Assembly (NCBI RefSeq): GCF_014204915.1
Contig: NZ_JACHMH010000001.1
Span: forward strand, 7,713,501-7,777,500
DNA from: Crossiella cryophila
Lineage (GTDB): Bacteria; Actinomycetota; Actinomycetes; Mycobacteriales; Pseudonocardiaceae
Length of the DNA: 64,000 nt
Reading direction: 5' to 3'
A program made the translations under genes and the position numbers. Below, piece by piece: positions 44,785 through 52,889 of this stretch. Under the pieces are notes generated by a model. It searched no databases. It saw only the letters and a list, made by a program, of their open reading frames with translations, and was not told where the DNA came from. Every line of letters begins with the position of its first letter. Position 1 is the stretch's first letter.

Positions 44785-47025
44785 TCAGCGAGGATCGGCC
44801 ACCGCGACGAAGCGGAGTTCGGCGGTGTGCGGTTCGCGGTTGTGGTCGGGCAGCCAGGCCTGGTCCGGGGTGGGCAGCATCTCGGTGATGGTGAGCTGCC
44901 CGGCCGGGTCCTTGCGGGCCAGCCGGCGGACGGCCTTGGCCAGGATGTTGAGGTAGACGGGGCTGTCGAAGTCGACGTAGAACGGGCGGGGTTCGGCCGG
45001 GGAGGTGACGAAGACGAAGCGGGGCAGGGTGTTCGCCTCGCGCCATTGGCGGAGGCGGACGAAGCGGCGGGGTTCGGACCTCTCCTCGGCCGCGGTGACC
45101 TCGGCGGCGGGGAAGCGCCAGGTCTCGCGGGTGACGACCAGGGTGTCGACGGTGATCCGCGGGGTGTGCGGGGCTTCCGGGACCAGGCGGAACAGGTCCA
45201 TGGCCAGGGTGGTCAGGACGTGGCCGAAGACGTCGATCACCGGGAACCGGGTGCCGTCGGGCAGCACGGCCCGCAGGGTGTCGTGCCGTTCGACCTGGAT
45301 GTCGGCGCTGGCGTGGGTGTGTGGGCGGGATGGGTCGGCGGTGTGGTCGACCAGGGCGACGTAGTGGTCCTCGGGGCGGATCAGGGTGTGCCGGATCCTG
45401 GCGGAGAGTCGGGAGCGGTGTTCCTTGGGCAGCAAGGGAAGCAGGCGGGGCCCGGGGTGGTCGCGAGTGGTGCCGGCGAGCAGTTCGGACTGGTCCGGGT
45501 GCTGGTTGACGAACAGGGAGGCGCCCAGGGTGTTGGTGGCGATGTGCAGTTCGCCGAGCACCAGGTGGTCCTCGGTGAGCAGGATGTCGGGGCTGAGGTA
45601 GCGGGCCGCGGTCCAGCCGGGGGCGCGGTTGCCGAAGGCCACCGACACCCGGTGTTCGATGTCCTTTGTGGACCGTGCGACCCGGTTGCCGCTGCCCGGG
45701 TTGAGGATGATGGCCCAGCGGCGCTGGAACTCCTTCTGCAACTCGGTCGCGTCCTCGGCCGCCGCGCCGTGCAGGATGGGCATGCAGGCGAACCAGAACT
45801 CGGCCAGGTTGACCGGGCCGTCGGCGGCCAGGCGGTCGAAGACCTCCTCGGCGCGTTGCAGGACCCGGTCGGCGAGGTTGGCGGTGAGCCAGGTGGCGCT
45901 GGTCAGGAACAGGGACAGCGGGGCCAGTGCGTCCAGGACCCGGTGTCCCGCGGTGGCGGTGGCGCTGCGCCGGCAGTCGGAGTAGACCAGTGCCCGGCAG
46001 GGCGCGGTGCTCGCGGACTTCTCGCGGACCGCGGCGGTGTCGGTGAGGGCGACGAAGTCCTGTTCCAGTTTGGTGAACGCGGCGGCCAGGGTGTCCGCGT
46101 CGGTGGCGGCGGCGACCTCGGCTCGGCCACGTTCCAGGGTGTCCAGGGCGACGATCGCCTGGGCCCGTTGGGGTTCGTCCTCCACTGTGGACAGCCAGGT
46201 GCGCAGCCAGCGTTCCGGGTGGGCGTCGGCGGGGATCTCCAGGCGCCACACCAGCCAGCGGCGGCCGACCAGGTCCGCGAGCAGCGCGGGCACGTCCAGG
46301 TCGGGGTTGGCCTGTGCCAGGTGGTGGGCGGAGCGGGTGCCGTCGCACTGGGTCAGCAGGCGATGCTGGTCCGGGGTGATCGGCTGCGGTGGGCGGCTGG
46401 GGATGGTGACCGCGTCCGGTCCGATGTGGACGAACGGGACGCGGCGGGGCGCGATCCACTGGCGCAGGCCGGGTTCCAGGGTGCGGGCGAGGGTGTCGAT
46501 GGCCCAGCTGGCGAAGTAGACGTTGGTCTCCGCGATCAGCGATTCGCCGGGCTCGACGGTGACGCCGGTCTGGGTGAGGTCCCAGCGGCCCCAGCCGACC
46601 GGGCCGAAGAAGCCGATGGTGTCGTTCTTGACGCAGAACCGTTGCCAGTAGTGGGCGATGAGTTCCTCGCGCTGGCGGGGCATGCTGGTGCGGCCGGCCG
46701 CGGTGGGGGTCCAGTCCAGGAAGGGTTTGATGCCGGTGGTGAGCACCGGGCGGTTCTGCCAGGCGACCGCGGCCCGGAAGTCGGGCCGGGCCGCGATGTC
46801 CTGGAGGTCCAGCGCGGTCTGCACCGCGGCTTCCTGGTAGGTCTCCTCGAATCCGGTCCAGTCCACTCCGGTGAGCCGGTCGTCCCGGTCGAACTTGTCC
46901 GCGGCCTGGGCCAGGCCGGCGGGTGCGAGCCGGAGCACCCCGTTGGCGGGGAAACCGGGGCCGCGCAACGCGAACTGGTCCCACAGTCGCCAGGTCTGGT
47001 CCAGGCGCACCTCGTCCGCACCCAT
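44785..47025 (-). CDS. LanB-like protein (lantibiotic dehydratase N-domain), copy 2
   Basis: A 746-residue protein of the Lant_dehydr_N family, the part of class I lanthipeptide dehydratases that uses aminoacyl-tRNA. Family landmarks are WRLWDQFALRGPGFP at the N-terminus, a mid-protein LVYSDCRRSATAT and near the end PRFVFVTSPAEPRPFYVDFDSP. The region that normally reads R-x-T-P-F-G is KNDTIGFFGPVGWGRW. There is no SpaB_C elimination domain, so it is the size of glutamylation-only LanB or PEARL proteins. ATG is 5 nt after the carrier-protein stop. It is a close paralogue of the gene at 49635; nucleotide identity is high around 46600-46750. Confidence 0.85.
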   Translation of the reverse strand: MGADEVRLDQTWRLWDQFALRGPGFPANGVLRLAPAGLAQAADKFDRDDRLTGVDWTGFEETYQEAAVQTALDLQDIAARPDFRAAVAWQNRPVLTTGIKPFLDWTPTAAGRTSMPRQREELIAHYWQRFCVKNDTIGFFGPVGWGRWDLTQTGVTVEPGESLIAETNVYFASWAIDTLARTLEPGLRQWIAPRRVPFVHIGPDAVTIPSRPPQPITPDQHRLLTQCDGTRSAHHLAQANPDLDVPALLADLVGRRWLVWRLEIPADAHPERWLRTWLSTVEDEPQRAQAIVALDTLERGRAEVAAATDADTLAAAFTKLEQDFVALTDTAAVREKSASTAPCRALVYSDCRRSATATAGHRVLDALAPLSLFLTSATWLTANLADRVLQRAEEVFDRLAADGPVNLAEFWFACMPILHGAAAEDATELQKEFQRRWAIILNPGSGNRVARSTKDIEHRVSVAFGNRAPGWTAARYLSPDILLTEDHLVLGELHIATNTLGASLFVNQHPDQSELLAGTTRDHPGPRLLPLLPKEHRSRLSARIRHTLIRPEDHYVALVDHTADPSRPHTHASADIQVERHDTLRAVLPDGTRFPVIDVFGHVLTTLAMDLFRLVPEAPHTPRITVDTLVVTRETWRFPAAEVTAAEERSEPRRFVRLRQWREANTLPRFVFVTSPAEPRPFYVDFDSPVYLNILAKAVRRLARKDPAGQLTITEMLPTPDQAWLPDHNREPHTAELRFVAVADPR

Positions 47026-47030
47026 CGGTC

Positions 47031-47279
47031 TCACCCCTGTGCCGGTTCGAGGTCCAGCACGCCGGCCAGGTCGATCGGCGAGGGGTAGGCGAAGACCAGC
47101 GCCACCGGCACCTCGGCGCCGAGGGCGTCGCGCAGGCGGGCGGTGATCTGGAAGGCGGCCAGGGAGTCGCCGCCCGCCTCGAAGAAGTCGCTGGCGGTGT
47201 CCAGGTGATCGTCGCCGAGCGTCTCGCGGTAGATCGCGGCGATCAGTTCGGGCACGTCCACCTTGAGGTCGTTGGTCAT
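47031..47279 (-). CDS. Free-standing peptidyl/acyl carrier protein
   Basis: An 82-residue PCP-type carrier. The phosphopantetheine Ser is in FFEAGGDSLAAF (about residue 39), followed by VALVFAYPSPIDLAGVL, the usual helix III region. ATGA overlap with the PLP enzyme upstream and a 5-nt gap to the LanB-like gene downstream place it in a coupled unit with a free adenylation domain. It should carry an amino acid activated in trans. Confidence 0.93.
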   Translation of the reverse strand: MTNDLKVDVPELIAAIYRETLGDDHLDTASDFFEAGGDSLAAFQITARLRDALGAEVPVALVFAYPSPIDLAGVLDLEPAQG

Positions 47280-48181
47280 GGCTGTCCTTTCGCTGTGGTG
47301 TTTCCGCCGGAGACGATCGCGACGGCGGTGCCGGTCCACCCGGCGCGCAGTGCGCCCGCGAGGGCCACCGCGCCGCTGGGTTCGGCGTTGACCCCGTTGC
47401 GCCGCAACAGGTCGAGTGCGTGGCGGACGGCCTCGTCGGACACGCCGATGAGGTCGTCCACCCGGTGCTGGATGATCGGGAACGGCACCTCGCCGGGACG
47501 TTGGCCACGCAGGCCGTCGGCGATGGTGTCCGGTGGCGGCAGTTCGACCGGGCCGCCCGCGGCGAGTGAGCGCGCGTACCGGCGGCAGGCCGTGGGTTCC
47601 ACGCCGATCACCCGGATGTCCTTGCCCAGTGCGGCCAGGCAGGTGCCTGCCAGGAGGCCGCCACCGCCGGTGGGGACGAAGATCGTGTCGGTGTCGGGTG
47701 CGTCGGCGAGGACTTCCAGGGCGACCGTGCCCGCGCCCGCGACCACCAGGTCGTGGTCGGAGGAGGGCAGCAGGAACGCGCCGATGTTGGCGGCCAGTTC
47801 GCGGGCGTGTCGTTCGCGGTCGGCCACTCCCCCTGGCACGGCGACGATGTCGGCGCCGAGTTCCCGGATCCGGGCGGCCTTGACCGGGCTGGCTCCGGCG
47901 GCCATCACGACGGTGACGGCGACGCCGAGCCGGGCGCCCAGGGTGGCCACCGCGATGCCGTGGTTGCCGGAGGATCCGGCGACGACCGCGCTGACCCCGT
48001 TGCCCAGCAAGGCGTTGGCCGCGCCGCGGAGTTTGAAGGAGCCGCTGCGCTGGCGGTGTTCGGCCTTGAGCCGCAGGCCGGGCAGGCAGGGCAGCAGTGG
48101 GGTGTGCCGGATCTGGGTGGCGATCCGGTCCGCGGCGGCGGCGACGTCGGCGTGGCCGAGTTGCAGGGCGGGGGTGGTCAT
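47276..48181 (-). CDS. PLP enzyme, serine/threonine dehydratase-like (fold type II)
   Basis: A 301-residue fold-type II PLP protein. The Schiff-base Lys is K50 in SGSFKLRGAAN; AGSSGNHGIAVA binds the substrate carboxylate, and PTGGGGLLAG binds the cofactor phosphate. Family members deaminate Ser or Thr to keto acids; some relatives racemise Ser or do beta-replacement. Its coupling by ATGA to the adenylation domain and the carrier protein suggests it makes or removes an unusual precursor. A housekeeping ilvA role is unlikely in this setting. Confidence 0.88.
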   Translation of the reverse strand: MTTPALQLGHADVAAAADRIATQIRHTPLLPCLPGLRLKAEHRQRSGSFKLRGAANALLGNGVSAVVAGSSGNHGIAVATLGARLGVAVTVVMAAGASPVKAARIRELGADIVAVPGGVADRERHARELAANIGAFLLPSSDHDLVVAGAGTVALEVLADAPDTDTIFVPTGGGGLLAGTCLAALGKDIRVIGVEPTACRRYARSLAAGGPVELPPPDTIADGLRGQRPGEVPFPIIQHRVDDLIGVSDEAVRHALDLLRRNGVNAEPSGAVALAGALRAGWTGTAVAIVSGGNTTAKGQP

Positions 48182-49638
48182 CGGGCCAGTGCCTTGCGGT
48201 CGGTCTTTCCGGTGCTGGTGGTGGGCAGGCGGTCGATGCGGGCGAACCGGCGCGGCATCAGGTGCGGCGGCAGGGTTTTCCCGAGGTGGGCGCGCAGGTC
48301 GGCGTCGGTGATGTCGGCGAGGTCGCCGGTGAGGTGGGCGATCAGGTGCACGCGGCCGCGGTCGTCGGTGGCGGCGGTGATCACCGCGCCGGTGACCGCG
48401 GCATGGGTCAGCAGGGCGGACTCGACCTCGGCCGGGTCGACCCGGTAGCCGCGGATCTTGATCTGCCGGTCCACCCGGCCCAGGTATTCCAGGATGCCGC
48501 CCTCGGTGCGGCGGGCCAGATCGCCGGTGCGGTACATGCGGGAGCCGGGTTCGCCGAACGGGTCCGGGCGGAAGCGGTCCGCGGTGAGCCCTGGGCGATC
48601 CGCGTAACCCCTTGCCACGCCAAGGCCGCCGAGGTGGATCTCGCCGATGGTGTTGGGCGGCACCGGGTTGCCTTGATCATCGAGGAGGTGGGCGGTGACG
48701 CCGTCGACCGGGACGCCGATGTGGTCGGCGCTGAGGTCCGGGACGACGGGGACGCGGTGGCGGGTGGAGGTCATGGTGCACTCGGTCGGGCCGTACTGGT
48801 TGACCAGGCTGCCCGCGATCAGGTCCCGGCCGCCCGCGGCGAGGAACGGGCGCAGGGATTCCCCGCTGGCCACCACCAGGCGCAACCGGCGCAGGTCGGC
48901 GGCGATCTCCCGGTGCTGAGCCAGGAAGGTCAGGAAGGACGGGGTCACGCTGAGCACGGTGTCGACCTCGTAGCGCCGGATCACCTCGGCGAACTCGTTG
49001 GCGCGCAACAGGGACTCCCGCGGTGCGAGGACCAGTCGGCCGCCGGCGAGCAGTGGCGCGAAGATGTCCCGGATGGAGGCGTCGTAACCCAGCGGGGCCA
49101 GTTGCACGGCGGTGGTGTGCGGGCCGAGGTCGTAGTCCTTGGCCAGGAATCGCAGGTAGGAGTCCAGGCCACGGCGTTCGATGAGCACCGCGTTGGGGGT
49201 GCCGGTGGAGCCGGAGGTGTGGCTGACGTAGGCCAGCGACCGGGGTGACACGGCGGGCAGCGGTGCGATGGCCGGGGTGAGCCGGTCCAGCAGGGTGGTG
49301 CGGCCGGGGAAGGGCAGCTCGACCTGACTGGTGGTCAGCAGATGCCTGGTGTGTCCACTGTGGAGCATGGCGGCCAGGCGCTGGGGTGGCTGGTCGATGT
49401 CCAGGGTGAGGAACGCGCCGCCGGCGTGCAGCACGGCGGCCATCGCGACCACCGCGTCCACTCCCCTGGGCACGGCGATGGCGCAGACCTGTTCCGGGCG
49501 CAGCCCTTCGACCACCAGGCATTGGGCCAGTCGGAGGATCCGGTTGCGCAGTTCGCCATAGGACACGGTGCGGTCCGGGGTGATGATCGCGGGGGTGTGC
49601 GGTGGGTTGGCCAGCAGCTCGTCCACGAAACCGGTCAT
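48178..49638 (-). CDS. Free-standing adenylation domain
   Basis: A 486-residue A domain with all core motifs: YVSHTSGSTGTPNAV (A3), NQYGPTE (A5), YRTGDLARR (A7), GRVDRQIKIRGYRVDP (A8) and STGKTDRKAL with the catalytic Lys (A10). The A3 loop ends PNAV rather than PKGV. Specificity residues read approximately DARSVSQMT; Asp235 indicates an alpha-amino acid, but I match no known code. It overlaps the LanB-like stop and the PLP-enzyme start (ATGA at both). Probably loads the free carrier at 47031-47279. Confidence 0.92.
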   Translation of the reverse strand: MTGFVDELLANPPHTPAIITPDRTVSYGELRNRILRLAQCLVVEGLRPEQVCAIAVPRGVDAVVAMAAVLHAGGAFLTLDIDQPPQRLAAMLHSGHTRHLLTTSQVELPFPGRTTLLDRLTPAIAPLPAVSPRSLAYVSHTSGSTGTPNAVLIERRGLDSYLRFLAKDYDLGPHTTAVQLAPLGYDASIRDIFAPLLAGGRLVLAPRESLLRANEFAEVIRRYEVDTVLSVTPSFLTFLAQHREIAADLRRLRLVVASGESLRPFLAAGGRDLIAGSLVNQYGPTECTMTSTRHRVPVVPDLSADHIGVPVDGVTAHLLDDQGNPVPPNTIGEIHLGGLGVARGYADRPGLTADRFRPDPFGEPGSRMYRTGDLARRTEGGILEYLGRVDRQIKIRGYRVDPAEVESALLTHAAVTGAVITAATDDRGRVHLIAHLTGDLADITDADLRAHLGKTLPPHLMPRRFARIDRLPTTSTGKTDRKALAR

Positions 49639-51938
49639 GAGGCACCGCCGGTCTGGTCGACCGCGACGAAGCGGAGTTCGGAGGTGTAGCGCTGACCCTG
49701 GTCGTCGGTGAGCCAGGCCTGTTCCGGGTTGGGCAGCATCTCGCTGACCGTGATCCGGCCGTCCGGGTCGGTGCGGGCGAGGCGGCGGGCGGCCTTGGCC
49801 AGGATGTTGACGTAGACCGGGCTGTCGAAGTCGACGTAGAACGGCCGGGGTTCGGTGGGCGAGGTGACGAAGACGTACCGGGGCAGGTCCAGTTCCTCCC
49901 GCCACTGCCGGGCCTTGACGAACCGGCGGGCCTCGCTCTTCTCCGCGGTGAACTCCAGCTTCGCGGCGACGAACCGCCAGGTCTCGCGGGCGATGATCAT
50001 CCGGTCGACGGTGATCCGCGGCGAGTGCTCGGCGTTGGTGCGCAGGGAGAAGCGGTCCATGACCCGGTTGGTGAGCGCGTTGCCGAAGACGTCCAGGAGC
50101 GGGAACTCGGCGCCGTCGGGCAGGATGGCGAGCAGGCGGCCGTCCCGGTCGAGGACCTCGATGTCGGCGCTGTTGAGGGCGCGCGGGTTGTGCGGGTCGG
50201 CGGTGTAGTCGACCATGCCGGCGAAGTAGTCCTCGGGACGCACCAGGGCCGGGCGGCTGCGGGTGGACCAGCGTGGCGGCTGTTCCTTGGGCAGCATGGG
50301 CATCAGCCGCGGGCCGGGGAAGTCCATTGTGGTCTCGGCGAGCAGCTCGGCCATGTCCGGGTGCTGCATGGCGAACAGGGAGGCGCCGACGGTGTTCATG
50401 GCCACGTGCAGTTCGCCGAGCACCAGCTCGAACTCGCCGCGGGCCACCGCGTCGGCGTCCTCGGCCAGGATCAGCACGTCCGGACTCACGTATCGGGCAA
50501 TATTCCAGGCATCGCCTGGTTCGCCGAAGGCCGCCTCCACCTGGTCTTTCAGGTCCACTGAGGACAGTCGGATCCGGCGGGCGCCGTCGGGGGCGTTGAT
50601 GATCCGGGTCCAGCGCTCGCGCAGTTCGGCCTGGATGCGGTCGATCTCGGCGGTGGAGTCGGGGTGTGGCACGGGCAGGCATTCGAACCAGAGCGCGCCC
50701 AGGTCGACCCGGCCGTGCTTGGCGAGCAGCTTCTCGTAGGCGGTGCGGATGCGGGCGGTCATCGACTCGGCGAACCGGTTGGTCAGCCAGCGGGCCGCGG
50801 TCAGGCACAGGGCCAGTGGGGTGAGTTCGGCCAGCACGGCCGAGCCCAGGGTGGCGGTGGCCGAGCGGCGGCAGTCGGAGTAGACCAGTGAGCGGCAGGG
50901 CGCGGTGCGGCTGTTCTTGGCCCGGACCGCGGCGGACTCGGTGAGCGCGGCGAAGTCCTGTTCCAGCGCGGCCATCGCCGCGGACAGCGCGTCCGCGTCA
51001 CCATAGGCGTGGTGGATGCGTTGTTTGGCCTGTTCCAGCACGGCGAGCTTGGCCAGGGCGCGGTCGCGGACCGCCGGGTCGCCGACTCGCTCCATTGTGG
51101 ACCGCAGATGCTGCTCGGGGTGTGCGGTGGTGGGGACCTCCAGGCGCCACACCGCCCAGCGCCGCTTGGTCAGGTCCTCGATCCCGGCCAGCACCTCGTC
51201 CTCGGTGCGGCCGAGCTGGGCGGCCAGGTCGACCGGGGAGCGGGTGCCGTCGCAGCGGGACAGGAGTTCGCGCTGGTCCGGGGTGATCGGCTGGGGCGGG
51301 CGGCCGGGCAGGTGCACGGTGTCGGCGGTGATCCGGACGAAGGACACCCGGCGCGGCGGGGTCCAGCGGCGCAGGGCGGGGTCCTCGCCGAGCACGCGGG
51401 CGAGGGTGTCGATGGCCCAGCTGGAGAAGTACACGGTGGACTCGGCGATCAGGCCCTCGCCCGGGTCGACCGTCACGCCTTCCCGCGCCAGGTCCCAGCG
51501 GCCCCAGCCGACCGGGCCGAAGAAGCCGATGGTGTCGTTCTTGACGCAGAACCGCTGCCAGTAGTGCGCCACCAGTTCCTCCCGCTGGCGGGGCATGCTG
51601 CTGCGCCCGGCCGCGGTGGGGGTCCAGTCCAGGAAGGGCTTGATGCCGGTGCCCAGTACGGTGCGGTTCTGCCAGGCCACCGCGGCACGGAAGTCGGGCC
51701 GGGCCGCGATGTCCTGGAGTTCCAGGGCGGTCGCTACCGCGGCCGTGCCGAACTCCTCCTCGAACGCGGTCCAGTCCACACCGGACAGTGGGGTGCCGCG
51801 GTCGAACTTGTCCGCGGCCGCGGCCAGGCCGTCCGGGGCCAGCCGGAGCACCCCGGCGGCGGGGAAGCCGGGGCCGCGCAGGGAGAACTGGGACCACAGC
51901 CGCCAGCCGCCAGTGGGGAGGAAGACGTTGTCGGACAT
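49635..51938 (-). CDS. LanB-like protein (lantibiotic dehydratase N-domain), copy 1
   Basis: A 767-residue paralogue of the gene at 44785, with the same landmarks: WRLWSQFSLRGPGFP, KNDTIGFFGPVGWGRW, QPITPDQRELLSRCDGTRS, LVYSDCRRSATAT and PRYVFVTSPTEPRPFYVDF. It likewise lacks an elimination domain. In lanthipeptide systems the domain transfers Glu from tRNA-Glu to Ser/Thr; in PEARLs it adds an amino acid from tRNA to a peptide C-terminus. ATG at 51938 is chosen over an earlier in-frame start at 51974 that would overlap the carbamoyltransferase. No lanthipeptide precursor or LanC cyclase is nearby. Confidence 0.85.
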   Translation of the reverse strand: MSDNVFLPTGGWRLWSQFSLRGPGFPAAGVLRLAPDGLAAAADKFDRGTPLSGVDWTAFEEEFGTAAVATALELQDIAARPDFRAAVAWQNRTVLGTGIKPFLDWTPTAAGRSSMPRQREELVAHYWQRFCVKNDTIGFFGPVGWGRWDLAREGVTVDPGEGLIAESTVYFSSWAIDTLARVLGEDPALRRWTPPRRVSFVRITADTVHLPGRPPQPITPDQRELLSRCDGTRSPVDLAAQLGRTEDEVLAGIEDLTKRRWAVWRLEVPTTAHPEQHLRSTMERVGDPAVRDRALAKLAVLEQAKQRIHHAYGDADALSAAMAALEQDFAALTESAAVRAKNSRTAPCRSLVYSDCRRSATATLGSAVLAELTPLALCLTAARWLTNRFAESMTARIRTAYEKLLAKHGRVDLGALWFECLPVPHPDSTAEIDRIQAELRERWTRIINAPDGARRIRLSSVDLKDQVEAAFGEPGDAWNIARYVSPDVLILAEDADAVARGEFELVLGELHVAMNTVGASLFAMQHPDMAELLAETTMDFPGPRLMPMLPKEQPPRWSTRSRPALVRPEDYFAGMVDYTADPHNPRALNSADIEVLDRDGRLLAILPDGAEFPLLDVFGNALTNRVMDRFSLRTNAEHSPRITVDRMIIARETWRFVAAKLEFTAEKSEARRFVKARQWREELDLPRYVFVTSPTEPRPFYVDFDSPVYVNILAKAARRLARTDPDGRITVSEMLPNPEQAWLTDDQGQRYTSELRFVAVDQTGGAS

Positions 51939-51958
51939 CGCGACGGACACCTTTCGGA

Positions 51959-52879
51959 TCAGGCCGTGCACCATTCCAGGACGGCACGTGCGCTGTGGTA
52001 CTTGTTCTCCGCCTGCGTGAACGCGATGCTGGCCGGCCCGTCGAGCACCTCGGCGGTGACCTCCTCGCCGCGGTGCGCGGGCAGGTCGTGCATGAACACC
52101 GCGCCGGGGCAGGCCGCCAGCAGCGCACTGTCCACCTGGAACGGTGCGAAGATCTCCCGCCAGTCCGGGTCGGGTTTGCTGGTGCCGGTGGTCTGCCAGC
52201 GGGTGGTGTAGACGACGTCGACCTCGGGCAGGTCGGCCAGGTCGTGCCGCTGTTCGATCCGGGCGCCGCCGCGCTTGGCGCTGATCTCGCCGCGTTCGAC
52301 GAAACCGACCGGCACGCCGTAGCCGGGTGGCGTGCGCAGGTGCAGTTCGGTGCCGGGGAAGCGGGGCAGGGCCAGGGACAGCGCGGTCGCGGTGTTGTTG
52401 CCCTCCCCCACGTACAGCACCCGCAGCCCGTCGACCCGGCCGAAGTGGCGGGTCAGCGTGGTGAGGTCGGTGAGCGCCTGGGTCGGGTGTTCCTCCGCGG
52501 TCATCGCGTTGATCACCGCCATCCGGCGCTGGGCGGCGTAGGCGCGGAGTTCCCGTTCCGGCCCTGCGGTGCGGGCGACCAGGACGTCGAGCATGCCGGA
52601 GAGCACGGCGCCGGTGTCCTCGACGGACTCGCCGGTGTTCTCCTGGAGGTCGCCGGGGCCGTAGGTGATCAGCTGGGCGCCCAGGCGCAGCGCGCCGGCG
52701 GAGAAGGCGGTGCGGGTGCGGGTGGAGGTGCGGCGGAACAGCACCGCGACCACCTGATCCCGCAACGGTTTCGTGCCTTCGAGCGCTCCCGCGGAATATT
52801 CGGCGCCGCGGTGGACCAGCCAGCGCAGGTCCTCATCGGACAGATCGTCGATGGAGATCAGGTGTCGTCGGTCGGACAT
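51959..52879 (-). CDS. Ornithine/aspartate carbamoyltransferase family enzyme, atypical
   Basis: A 306-residue carbamoyltransferase. The carbamoyl-phosphate motif STRTR (52-56) and HPTQ (131-134) are intact. The ornithine-binding signatures differ: HCLP is HDLP (264-267), so the conserved Cys is Asp, and the SMG loop is replaced by VVYTTRWQTTG (222-232), closer to aspartate carbamoyltransferase. It likely carbamoylates an amine other than ornithine. Adjacent to a diaminobutyrate aminotransferase, a carbamoyl-diaminobutyrate product is the natural hypothesis. GGAG lies before the ATG. Confidence 0.88.
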   Translation of the reverse strand: MSDRRHLISIDDLSDEDLRWLVHRGAEYSAGALEGTKPLRDQVVAVLFRRTSTRTRTAFSAGALRLGAQLITYGPGDLQENTGESVEDTGAVLSGMLDVLVARTAGPERELRAYAAQRRMAVINAMTAEEHPTQALTDLTTLTRHFGRVDGLRVLYVGEGNNTATALSLALPRFPGTELHLRTPPGYGVPVGFVERGEISAKRGGARIEQRHDLADLPEVDVVYTTRWQTTGTSKPDPDWREIFAPFQVDSALLAACPGAVFMHDLPAHRGEEVTAEVLDGPASIAFTQAENKYHSARAVLEWCTA

Positions 52880-52889
52880 GGTCGTCTCC

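Noticed and set aside
44785-51938. A lanthipeptide (class I) cluster
   Set aside because: LanB-like proteins are present, but there is no precursor peptide, LanC cyclase or elimination domain, and all neighbours are NRPS parts.
44785-51938. LanB-like proteins as the missing dehydratase of the azole-peptide cluster
   Set aside because: They lie more than 37 kb away in a tightly coupled NRPS operon. A trans role cannot be excluded but is less likely.
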